A DNA stretch of 44,684 bases from an uncultured Acidipila sp. GTDB taxonomy: Bacteria > Acidobacteriota > Terriglobia > Terriglobales > Acidobacteriaceae. Shown here one piece after another: positions 1 through 8,032 of this stretch (position 1 is its first letter; each line of letters starts with the position of its first letter). The notes beneath the pieces were generated by a model. That model saw only the letters and a program-made list of their open reading frames with translations, was not told where the DNA came from and did not search any database. A program made the translations under genes and the position numbers. The stretch covers positions 36,899 through 81,582 of the forward strand of contig CALMAN010000110.1 of NCBI GenBank assembly GCA_937859835.1. Reading direction: 5' to 3'.

Positions 1-902
1 AGCTTTATGACTACATCAAGCTGCTGCCGGACGGCGATCTTTCGATCAAGCTCATGGACAACAACTGGGTGCAGATTCGCGCAGGCCGGTCGAACACCAA
101 GATGGTGGGCATGGCGCGGGCAAACTTTCCCCAGGTACCCGAGTTTCCCTTGGGCCAGGGGACGAGGATCCCGGCGGTCTCGCTGCGGAGCATGATCGCG
201 AAGACGATCTTTGCCATTTCCAACGAGGAATCGCGCTACACGCTCAATGGCGCCCTGCTGATTCTCAAGTCCGAGTCGCTCGCCATGGTCGCCACCGACG
301 GCCACCGGCTGGCGCACATTGAGAAAACCGGCGAAAACCTGCCCAACATTACCGGCGAGCGCAAGATCCTGATTCCGCGCAAGGCGCTGCAGGAGCTTCA
401 AGGGCTGCTCAGCAACACCGATGCCACCGAGATTGATTTCGCGGACGACGAGCACCAGCTGTACTTCCGCGTGGGCGCTCGGGTGCTGACCAGCCGCAAG
501 CTTTCCGGGAACTTCCCGAACTACGAAGCTGTTCTGCCGCGGGACAACTCGAGATTTCTTGTTGTCCGCTCCGAGGAGCTCCAGCAATCCATCCAGCGCG
601 TCGCCCAGTTCGCCGATGAGCGCTCCGGGGCCATCAAGATCCGGCTCGAACAGAACGAGCTGCGCATCTCCTCGTCTTCGAACGAAGCCGGGGAAAGCGA
701 AGACGTGATTGAAACGCCGTACAACTTCGATCCCATCGTAGTCGGCTTTAACTCGCAGTACCTGCTCGACTTCCTGAAGGCGATCGGGGGCGCGGGCGAG
801 GTCCGGCTGGAGTTTAAGGACGCGCAATCGGCCGGGCAGATGCGTCCTGAAGATGCGGACGAGGCACGCTACCGGTATATCATCATGCCAATGCGCATTT
901 GA
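1..902 (+). CDS. dnaN: DNA polymerase III subunit beta (sliding clamp), 5'-truncated by window edge
   Basis: Frame opens at nt 3 (LYDYIKLLPDGDLSIKLMDNNWVQIRAGRS...) and ends ...YRYIIMPMRI*, the classic DnaN C-terminus (MPMRI/MPMRL). Confidence 0.97.
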   Translation, partial: LYDYIKLLPDGDLSIKLMDNNWVQIRAGRSNTKMVGMARANFPQVPEFPLGQGTRIPAVSLRSMIAKTIFAISNEESRYTLNGALLILKSESLAMVATDGHRLAHIEKTGENLPNITGERKILIPRKALQELQGLLSNTDATEIDFADDEHQLYFRVGARVLTSRKLSGNFPNYEAVLPRDNSRFLVVRSEELQQSIQRVAQFADERSGAIKIRLEQNELRISSSSNEAGESEDVIETPYNFDPIVVGFNSQYLLDFLKAIGGAGEVRLEFKDAQSAGQMRPEDADEARYRYIIMPMRI

Positions 903-928
903 AAGCGCATGCTTCGAGAGGTACGGGC

Positions 929-1195
929 GTGACACCCAGGTTTTTCCTGATCTTTGCTGCTCTGCTTGTGGCGATGCTTCTTGGCGAGTGGCTGCAGTTT
1001 TTTCGCGGATTCGATACGCACCTTTGGACATTTCTGCATTGGCTCGCCTTTGCGGGAATTGTTTTGGCGGAAGCGATCGCGGTGGCCATCATCACCGTAA
1101 CTGTGGACAGAGCCCTCCCCACGGCAGGCAATCGCGCCCTGACCAGGAGCGTCAAGCAATCCCGCCGCGGTTCACAGAAGTATCCAGCGCGCTAG
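929..1195 (+). CDS. small hypothetical membrane protein
   Basis: ORF 899..1195 directly after dnaN with two hydrophobic segments (FFLIFAALLVAMLLGEWLQFF; LHWLAFAGIVLAEAIAVAIITV). GTG at 929 has a GAGAGG-like SD upstream; a TTG at 899 overlaps the dnaN stop. Confidence 0.4.
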   Translation: MTPRFFLIFAALLVAMLLGEWLQFFRGFDTHLWTFLHWLAFAGIVLAEAIAVAIITVTVDRALPTAGNRALTRSVKQSRRGSQKYPAR

Positions 1196-1303
1196 GGCGC
1201 GCGCAGCCTCTGCCCGGCGCACAACCCCGTTCTGGAGATTGGCCGGCACGCAAGAAGGGCGAGCTGCCCGAGCGGCTCGCCTTCCTGACTCGGCGCGCCC
1301 GGG

Positions 1304-3448
1304 CTACTGCTTCGGCTTGGCGCCCGCTTCCAGCAGCGCCGTACCGACGCTGGGCGTGCCGTAGCCAGTAACAGAGTCCCAGCCCTCGGTGAGAACCAGC
1401 GACAAGTCCGTCCCAAAGGTGAGCAGCGAATAGTTCTCGCCAAAGATACCGGTATTGGTCGGCACCAACGCGCTGATGAACTGCGTCGCGCCGAACAAGG
1501 GCGGCACCAGGCCGGCGGCTGAAAAGACGTTGGTTCCGCTTCCATACGAGTAGTTGTAGGTAGTGGTTGCCGTCACATTGTCGGGCCCTTCAATCGGCAG
1601 CACGTCGGCGACAAGAGAGCCCTGTGTTGCTGCCAGGTAGGGCGCAGCCTGGCCTAGCGGGGCCCCGGCGTAGTCGTTGATCACCGCCCAGATGCCCGAA
1701 AAGATCGCGGACGCCAGACCGGTACCGCCCGAAACGCTCAGGCTTTGGTAGCTGGGCGTCCCTGTTGTGGCCGGGACGGTGAGGACGTACTCGGCTCCTG
1801 TGTTCGGGTCGGCGAGCGCCGCGATGTCGGGCAGCAGGCGAGCTGTACCGGGGAGGTTCGCCTGGTAGCCGGGCTTGGGGAAGAAGGCGCTTGGACCCCC
1901 GCCGGAGCCCGCCATAAACGTTGCGAGCGGCTGGATCGTGTACCCCGCGCGAGCATTGCCGACCGGCCCGGATGCAGTGCCCCAGCCGGTGGTAAAGGCA
2001 GCATCGCTGGTTGGAGAAATCGCGATGGTGGTTCCCCCGACGGCCGTGGCGAAGGGCGAATCCGCCGGCGCGCTTACCTCTGTCGGGCTGAAGCTGTAGG
2101 TGTAGTTGCTGCCCGTGTTGGGAAAGAAAACATCCGGGTCTGAGTAGTCGCCCTGGTCGCCGCTGGCGAAGTTCAGGGCGATTCCCTCGGCAGCGCCCAT
2201 CTCGATGATCTCGTTCCAGACTGCCAGCGAGGGTGCGCCCTCCATCGATTCAGGCTCCGCGAACCCGCCGGAGATGATGTTGCCCAGGTGGTTGGTGATG
2301 GCATACAGGGTTGCGGCCTGCAACTCCTCGGTATCCGCAGAGAACGCGTTGAGCAGCACGAGATCTGCCCCGGGAGCCGTGGCGTGGGCCCACTGGAGGG
2401 CAGCGCCGGTTTCGGCCGCCCAGGGGTCCGCCAGGGGGACGGAGTCCGCGCCGAGCTGCGCAGGCGCCGTGGCACTGGGCGCCTCGGTGCCGTAGGGCGC
2501 GACCTCCTGGAAGTTGCCGGAGGTGATTGCCGGCAGAGCAAACAGGCTGCTGAAGGTGCTGAGTTCAGCCTGCGCAGAAGGGTACGCGCCCGCGTTGATA
2601 AAGACGATTGTCTGCCCCGCGCCGGTGTATCCCAGGCCAAAAGCCACATCCAGGCCGTATACCTTTTGCAGCTGGGCAGGGGTGTAGGCACAGGCCGGCT
2701 GCCCATCCGTGGCCGCGGTACCGCCGCTCGCGCTGTAGACCAGGCCGTTGTAGGTCGCCGTGGAGAAGGAATCGCTGAAGAAAAGTGTTTGCGGGTAGGA
2801 GAAGCACTCGCTGGTGAACGCGGCCGTGTCGAAGGCACTGGCAGGCAGGAAGCCGGCTGCGTGGCCGGGCGCGGCGTTCCGTGGGCGCGTCCCCGCGGGC
2901 CGGGGCTGCATGCTGTTGAGCCCGGCCAGGTGCTGCACCAGCCCGGCGGCGGCGCCACCCAGTTGTGGTTGGCGGGTGCTGGTCCGCACCAGCTTGCCCC
3001 CCACCGTGTACAGGTTGATCTGTGTCCCAAACGCGCTTTCCACGTCCGAAGTTTTGCCGGTGAACCGGACGGAAAGGTTGAGCGGATCCGCCGACACCAC
3101 CGAAAGATTGTGTGCCTTCAGCTCCGCCTGTACCGCGGCCATTTCGGCGGCGGTGGGCGCGTACTGCCCGAGGTCCGCGGCGGTGAGCCAGTGATGAAAG
3201 CTGGGCGAACCGGGTGTGTACAGCGCCTGCACGCGCGCGTCGAGCGCCCCACGGGTGTGCAGGGAAAGCCATGCCGTCAGCGTCAAGGGGGCAGACGGGT
3301 TTTCCTGCCCTGCCCCTGTGCCCTTGCGCAGAATGCCCGGCGCGATGTGCGCGTCCACGGACTGCGCAAGGGTCGCGCCGGCGGAGCACAGGGCAAGGGA
3401 AGCGGCGAGTACGCGATGTTTGGAACCAAGGTGGAGTGCGTGTTTCAT
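1304..3448 (-). CDS. secreted S53 family (sedolisin/pro-kumamolisin) protein, probably catalytically inactive
   Basis: Signal peptide MKHALHLGSKHRVLAASLALCSAGATLAQS, pro-kumamolisin activation domain (SPSFHHWLTAADLGQYAPTAAEM...), S53 core (AETGAALQWAHATAPGADL, FASGDQGD, SGGTGLASAIFSGIWAVIND, GWDSVTGYGTP). ORF track start 3481; ATG at 3448 preferred. Confidence 0.9.
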   Translation of the reverse strand: MKHALHLGSKHRVLAASLALCSAGATLAQSVDAHIAPGILRKGTGAGQENPSAPLTLTAWLSLHTRGALDARVQALYTPGSPSFHHWLTAADLGQYAPTAAEMAAVQAELKAHNLSVVSADPLNLSVRFTGKTSDVESAFGTQINLYTVGGKLVRTSTRQPQLGGAAAGLVQHLAGLNSMQPRPAGTRPRNAAPGHAAGFLPASAFDTAAFTSECFSYPQTLFFSDSFSTATYNGLVYSASGGTAATDGQPACAYTPAQLQKVYGLDVAFGLGYTGAGQTIVFINAGAYPSAQAELSTFSSLFALPAITSGNFQEVAPYGTEAPSATAPAQLGADSVPLADPWAAETGAALQWAHATAPGADLVLLNAFSADTEELQAATLYAITNHLGNIISGGFAEPESMEGAPSLAVWNEIIEMGAAEGIALNFASGDQGDYSDPDVFFPNTGSNYTYSFSPTEVSAPADSPFATAVGGTTIAISPTSDAAFTTGWGTASGPVGNARAGYTIQPLATFMAGSGGGPSAFFPKPGYQANLPGTARLLPDIAALADPNTGAEYVLTVPATTGTPSYQSLSVSGGTGLASAIFSGIWAVINDYAGAPLGQAAPYLAATQGSLVADVLPIEGPDNVTATTTYNYSYGSGTNVFSAAGLVPPLFGATQFISALVPTNTGIFGENYSLLTFGTDLSLVLTEGWDSVTGYGTPSVGTALLEAGAKPKQ

Positions 3449-3550
3449 GATCTTCCTTTCATGGCATGCGACGAGGGACAAAGACGTGCAGACCGCGACG
3501 GAGCAAAGGAGCGAAGTGCGGCAGGCCGCGTGCGGGCAAGCGGCAGCACC

Positions 3551-3601
3551 ATGCAGGCGTCGTGCAGGTGTTGTGCAGGCTTCGAGCAGACGTTGAGCAC
3601 G
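3551..3601 (-). promoter_or_regulatory. five phased 11-nt direct repeats upstream of the S53 gene (response-regulator-type operator candidate)
   Basis: Minus-strand reading CGTGCTC-AACG / TCTGCTC-GAAG / CCTGCAC-AACA / CCTGCAC-GACG / CCTGCAT; exact 11-nt register, ~105 nt upstream of the S53 ATG. Confidence 0.55.
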
Positions 3602-3736
3602 TGGGCGCTCTTTGGGCGCGTTTTTCGAATCGTGGAAAGCTTACACCTCCCGCTCCACGCTGCACATCCGGCCACACCGGCTCCGATGGCCGGCGGCACG
3701 CTCCCCAGCACGGCGGCCCGCTAGAATGGGGCGAGG

Positions 3737-4363
3737 ATGATCGCCCACCTGCGCGGCGCACTTGTGTTCAAAACACCCGGCAGCTGCATCGTTGCATGCG
3801 CCGGCGTGGGCTACGAGGTTGCCATCTCGATCCCGACCTATTCGGGCCTGCCCGAGCCTGCTCCGGGGCGGAGCGTGGGCAGGGAAGGGCCCGAGGTGAG
3901 CCTCCACATCTACACGCAAGTGCGCGAAGACACGCTGGCCTTGTACGGGTTTCTGGAGCATGCGGAGAAACGGCTTTTTGAGCGCCTGATCACGGTGTCC
4001 GGGGTGGGGCCGCGGCTCGCGCTTACCATCCTGTCCGGGCTCTCGCCCGCGGAAACCATTCACGCCATCCGCGCGCAGGATCACGCGATGCTGACCCGCA
4101 TCCCCGGGGTGGGCAAGCGGCTGGCCGAGCGCCTGGCTGTGGAGCTGAAGGAGAAGCTCGACGACCTGGCGGCCCCGGTTGCCTCCTCGTCCAGCCCGGC
4201 CCGGACCGTGCCCGCGCAGGACGACGTTCTGTCCGCGCTCGTCAACCTTGGCTACGGGCGGCCCGCGGCGCAAAAGGCGCTCGAAACTGCTGTTACCCGC
4301 GACCCCGAGGCAGGCGCGCAGTTTGATACGCTGTTTCGCGCCGCGCTGCAGCTGATCCGCTAG
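3737..4363 (+). CDS. ruvA: Holliday junction branch migration protein RuvA
   Basis: MIAHLRGALVFKTPGSCIVACAGVGYEV... TLALYGFLEHAEKRLFERLITVSGVGPRLALTILSG... ITRIPGVGKRLAERLAVELKEKL: RuvA OB fold and HhH motifs. Confidence 0.97.
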   Translation: MIAHLRGALVFKTPGSCIVACAGVGYEVAISIPTYSGLPEPAPGRSVGREGPEVSLHIYTQVREDTLALYGFLEHAEKRLFERLITVSGVGPRLALTILSGLSPAETIHAIRAQDHAMLTRIPGVGKRLAERLAVELKEKLDDLAAPVASSSSPARTVPAQDDVLSALVNLGYGRPAAQKALETAVTRDPEAGAQFDTLFRAALQLIR

Positions 4364-5475
4364 GGGGCCGGCGCAGAACGCGCCAGCAGCTGCGCCAGAT
4401 CGCCTCCCCAGATGGCCGGCAGCGTATGGGTCCCGTGGCCACGCGTCTGCTCGGTGATGGGCAGCAGGATGAACTGGCCATGCGGAACCTGGTGGATGGC
4501 CTGGTCGGAGATGTGGAGCTCGGGCGGGTTGATAAAGTCGTCGGCCGAGTTGATCTGGGTCAGCGGCGCGGTGATGCTGCCGAGCCTCGGATAGGGGTTG
4601 TAGTTGCGCGACGCGTTGAACTGGTACACCATGTCGTTCGCATCCAGGCCAGCGAGGTTGCCCACCACGCTGTGCAGGTAGGCGGTGGCCTCCTCGCGGG
4701 TCGGCTCGTGCTCCTGCATCTGCAAGGGGCTTGAGCCCATGAGCAGGATGATCTCCTCGGCAGCCCGCAGCCCCGCTGCCGGCTCCGCCCTGTATTCGCC
4801 GCCGTGGAAGGCCGGATCGCTGGTGATCGCGTCCATGATCATCTGCCGGGTCATCCAGTTGCGGCCGGCGATGGCGACCGGCTGGCAGGCAAGCGGCATC
4901 AGCGCATCCATGTAGCCGGGAAACATCTCGCCCCACACAAACGCGTGCATGCAGCCCATGGAGGTACCAAGGATCAGCCGCGCATGATCCACGTGGAGCC
5001 CGTCGGTCAGCAGCAGGTGCTGCGCGCGCACCATGTCGTCGTAGTCATACTTGGGGAAGTGCTGGTGCAGGCCGTCGCTTGGCTTGGAGGAGCCCCCGTG
5101 GCCGATCGAGTCGGGCAGGATGAGGTAGTAGCGACTGCTATCGAGCAGTTGCCCTGGGCCGAAAAGCACCCCGGCGAACCCGGGCTGGAGAAACTGCGCG
5201 GCCGAGCCGCCGGTGCCGTGCAGAATCAGCACCGCATTGTCGACTCGCCCGGCCCGGTTCCGGTGCGGTACCCCGAAGGTGACGTAGTGGAGGCGCATCG
5301 CTGGAAGCTTTTCGCCGTCGCCAAAGTGGAACTCGGGAGTGGTGAACGTCGCGGACACCCCGTGCGAATACTTGCCGAGCACGTCGTTTGCGGGCGCCTG
5401 CGCAGTCGCCGCAGGGGAAAGGCTCGGGAGGAGAAGCGGCGCAAGACAAAGCAAACGCTGGAGAAAGCGAACCAT
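4360..5475 (-). CDS. secreted alpha/beta-fold hydrolase, homoserine O-acetyltransferase (MetX)-like
   Basis: LILPDSIGHGGSSKPSDGLHQHFPKYDYDDMVRAQHLLLTDGL...LILGTSMGCMHAFVWGEMFP (nucleophile elbow GTSMGC), hydrophobic signal at N-terminus. Track start 5493 is GTG; ATG at 5475 preferred. Confidence 0.85.
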   Translation of the reverse strand: MVRFLQRLLCLAPLLLPSLSPAATAQAPANDVLGKYSHGVSATFTTPEFHFGDGEKLPAMRLHYVTFGVPHRNRAGRVDNAVLILHGTGGSAAQFLQPGFAGVLFGPGQLLDSSRYYLILPDSIGHGGSSKPSDGLHQHFPKYDYDDMVRAQHLLLTDGLHVDHARLILGTSMGCMHAFVWGEMFPGYMDALMPLACQPVAIAGRNWMTRQMIMDAITSDPAFHGGEYRAEPAAGLRAAEEIILLMGSSPLQMQEHEPTREEATAYLHSVVGNLAGLDANDMVYQFNASRNYNPYPRLGSITAPLTQINSADDFINPPELHISDQAIHQVPHGQFILLPITEQTRGHGTHTLPAIWGGDLAQLLARSAPAP

Positions 5476-5536
5476 GGTGAAACCATACTGCACGGCGGGC
5501 TACCGCTGCTGCTCGCGATGGTGCCGCGGCCTGGGC

Positions 5537-7270
5537 CTAGGGGCTGAGAAAAGGCGACGCGCCGCCGGGCCCGTTCCAATCGTACTGCTGTGCGGAGCCC
5601 TCGGCGCCGCGCCACCGCGCAGGCGCGCTTGTTTCCATCCAGTCGAGCGGCCGCGCGCCCTGGCCACCGGCAGCCGCGATGGCAAAGGCTGCGCGCAGGG
5701 CTGCTGTTTGCTCCGGACCGCGCTGCGATGGCGCAGCCGAAACCATGGTGACCGCGCCGGAGCGGGCCAGGGCGTCGAGCCACTGCCGGTTGAAGCTCCA
5801 GGGCACTGCGTCGGTGATGCCGACCAGGTCGGGGTCGAGCGTGAAAAAGGTCCCATGCTGGGGCAGGCGGAAGGCGAGGGTGTTGACCCCCATGCGCCGC
5901 GTGCGCTCCCAGTGTCGGCCGCTGGTGTCGTCGCCCGAGCGCTGCAGGTCGAAGATGCCCTGGCCCAGGTGGCCGACCGTGTTGCAGCCGTCCAGCAGCA
6001 CCTGCTCGCCGGCTGCCTCGCGAAGCAGCGCGTACAGGGATGCGATGACCTCCGCATTGGTCAGGCCGCGGTCGGCGAGCGACCAGCCGGGCAGGGTAGG
6101 CTGCGGGCCCATCTCGAAGCCCCACTGGCCAAGCAGGTCATAGGTCGAGAAGTCGTGCTTGATCATCTCGTAGCCCCACGCAGCAGCCTCCCGCACTTTG
6201 GCGGCGATCCGGGCGCGGGCTTCCGGCACGGTGGGGTCGTAGGCGCGCGCGCGGGCTCGATCCTTGCGATCGCCAAAGCGCGCGTCCGGGAGCAGCAAGC
6301 GCGCAGGCGTTCCCTCCTCCGCTTCGAGCGGACGGATCCAAAGGCCGGGGCGCGCGGATTGCTCCCGGATCCTGCTCGCCAGCCTGCCCATGTCGGGCCA
6401 GGCCGGGGTGCCGTCGCTCCAGCCGCCATCGATGACCGAGAACGGCCGCGGAGTGCCCGCGGGCGACACGCCGACGAGGAACCCGGTATCGCGGAGAATG
6501 CTTTCGGCCGTGCTGCGGCCGTAGCTGTAGCACCAGTCGTTTGCGCCGTAGATGGGCGCGGCCGGGCGCGAAGGCCGGGCGCAGAGCATCCGGCAAAGAG
6601 CTGTGACGGCCTCGCTCGCGTTCTCGCCCGCCACCCCGGGCCGCGCCACGACGCTTGCCATGCGCAGCTGCCGCGTCCCCAGCTCGACCCCGCTGCCGCC
6701 GTTCGCCACGTTCAGCCAAAGTGATGCGCCTTCCCCGTCCACCTGCCAGAAGCACAGGGCGCCCGCGTCCGTCCGGACGCCGTAGCCGTGGCAAAGCGTG
6801 CCGTCATAGGTCGCGAGATACCAGGGCAGGACGCGCTCCGGGATCAGGGTGCGCCAGCCCAGTTCGCCATAGCTGCGTTCCCACGCGTCGCCCAGCACCA
6901 GCAGCCCGGGCTCAACCGCGGCGTGCCACCGGAGATGCACGGCTGCCACTGCGGTTCCAGGCGAGTGCAGGGTGAGCAGAAGCGCGTCCGCGCTCCGCTG
7001 CGTCGCCACCGTGACGGCGCCGCCGTGCCAAAGGTCCGCAGTGCGCACCAGAGCGACCGGCGCGGCGGGCAGCGTTTCCGCAAAGCTCCCGTACACGGTC
7101 ACCGCGTCCGGAGCCCGCAGGAGGTCGAGCAACGAGGAGCGCCGCGCGGCTTGCGAGGCGGGGTACGGCGCCCCGGCCAGCCCGCCTGCCGCGACGGCTC
7201 CCTGGCGCAGAAACGACCGCCGCGTGACAGCGCCGTGCTTTCGGATGGTTTCCGGATCGACCAAGTCCAC
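5537..7270 (-). CDS. alpha-galactosidase-like glycoside hydrolase (clan GH-D / GH36-like), Tat-like N-terminus
   Basis: VTRRSFLRQGAVAAGGLAG N-terminal twin-Arg, FSVIDGGW..., WGYEMIKHDFSTYDL, LLDGCNTVGHLGQGIFDLQRSGDDTSGRHWERTRRMGVNTLAFR. Track ORF starts 7426 but would overlap glpF; GTG at 7270 (or TTG 7264) fits between genes. Confidence 0.8.
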   Translation of the reverse strand: MDLVDPETIRKHGAVTRRSFLRQGAVAAGGLAGAPYPASQAARRSSLLDLLRAPDAVTVYGSFAETLPAAPVALVRTADLWHGGAVTVATQRSADALLLTLHSPGTAVAAVHLRWHAAVEPGLLVLGDAWERSYGELGWRTLIPERVLPWYLATYDGTLCHGYGVRTDAGALCFWQVDGEGASLWLNVANGGSGVELGTRQLRMASVVARPGVAGENASEAVTALCRMLCARPSRPAAPIYGANDWCYSYGRSTAESILRDTGFLVGVSPAGTPRPFSVIDGGWSDGTPAWPDMGRLASRIREQSARPGLWIRPLEAEEGTPARLLLPDARFGDRKDRARARAYDPTVPEARARIAAKVREAAAWGYEMIKHDFSTYDLLGQWGFEMGPQPTLPGWSLADRGLTNAEVIASLYALLREAAGEQVLLDGCNTVGHLGQGIFDLQRSGDDTSGRHWERTRRMGVNTLAFRLPQHGTFFTLDPDLVGITDAVPWSFNRQWLDALARSGAVTMVSAAPSQRGPEQTAALRAAFAIAAAGGQGARPLDWMETSAPARWRGAEGSAQQYDWNGPGGASPFLSP

Positions 7271-7286
7271 CCTTCCCGGCCTGCGG

Positions 7287-8015
7287 CTAAGCGCCGAGCG
7301 CGCGCAACAGGAGCCCTGCCGCGCCTGCCCCGAGCAGGGGGCCGAGCACCGGCACCCAGGCGTAGGCCCAATCGGAGCCGGCCTTGCCCGGAATGGGCAG
7401 CAAGGCATGGGCGATCCGGGGACCAAGATCCCGCGCCGGGTTGATGGCGTAGCCGGTGGTACCGCCCAGCGACAGACCGATGCCCCAGATCACGCAGCTG
7501 ACCAGAAAAGGGCTGAGGCCCGCGGCCGCACCCTGGGTAAGCACCAGCCGGGAGCTTATGGCGCCGGCCACCAGCACCAGCACGAAGGTAGCGAGAAACT
7601 CGGAAAACAGGTTGGCCCCATAGCTGCGCACCGCGGGAGACGTGCAGAAGATGCCCAGTTTGGCTTCCGCGTCCTCGCTCAAGCGCCAGTGGGGGAGGTA
7701 GAAAAGCCACACCAACACCGCACCCGCGAAAGCCCCGGCAAGCTGCGCCGCCGCGAAAGGCAGCAGCCTGGAGTAGTCGCCGTGCTCAATGGCGAAGGCC
7801 AGGGTGAAGCCGGGGTTTAGGTGGCCATCCTTGCTGCCGAACAACCCGGCTGTGAAGATGCCGGACAGAACGGCAAACGCCCAGCCCGTGGTAATGACGA
7901 ACCAGCCCGCGCCCTCGACCTTGCTGCGCTTGAGGAGCACGCCCGCGACCACGCCGTTGCCCAGCAGCATGAGGATGAGCGTGCCCATGAACTCGCCCAG
8001 CACCGGGGAGCGCAT
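7287..8015 (-). CDS. glpF: MIP family aquaglyceroporin / glycerol uptake facilitator
   Basis: Six-TM MIP protein, GHLNPGFTLAF (first NPA box variant) and NPARDLGPRIAHALLP (second NPA box); adjacent to glpD and glpK. Confidence 0.93.
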   Translation of the reverse strand: MRSPVLGEFMGTLILMLLGNGVVAGVLLKRSKVEGAGWFVITTGWAFAVLSGIFTAGLFGSKDGHLNPGFTLAFAIEHGDYSRLLPFAAAQLAGAFAGAVLVWLFYLPHWRLSEDAEAKLGIFCTSPAVRSYGANLFSEFLATFVLVLVAGAISSRLVLTQGAAAGLSPFLVSCVIWGIGLSLGGTTGYAINPARDLGPRIAHALLPIPGKAGSDWAYAWVPVLGPLLGAGAAGLLLRALGA

Positions 8016-8032
8016 CTAGCTGTTTCCTTGCG

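Noticed and set aside
1254-1284. Bulged hairpin GAAGGGCGAGC...GCTCGCCTTC as a terminator after the small membrane ORF / S53
   Set aside because: No U-tract on either strand, and the stem has a bulge; cannot be supported as an intrinsic terminator.
2288-3724. 478-aa plus-strand ORF antisense to the S53 gene
   Set aside because: Gly/Arg-rich shadow frame without a signal or known motif; S53 on the minus strand is unmistakable.
3641-4936. 431-aa minus-strand ORF across ruvA and the MetX-like gene
   Set aside because: Low-complexity Arg/Gly/His/Pro composition; opposed by recognisable ruvA and by the hydrolase in another frame.
5339-6724. 461-aa plus-strand ORF antisense to the GH36-like gene
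   Set aside because: Compositionally typical antisense shadow frame; the minus-strand GH has conserved motifs and operon spacing.
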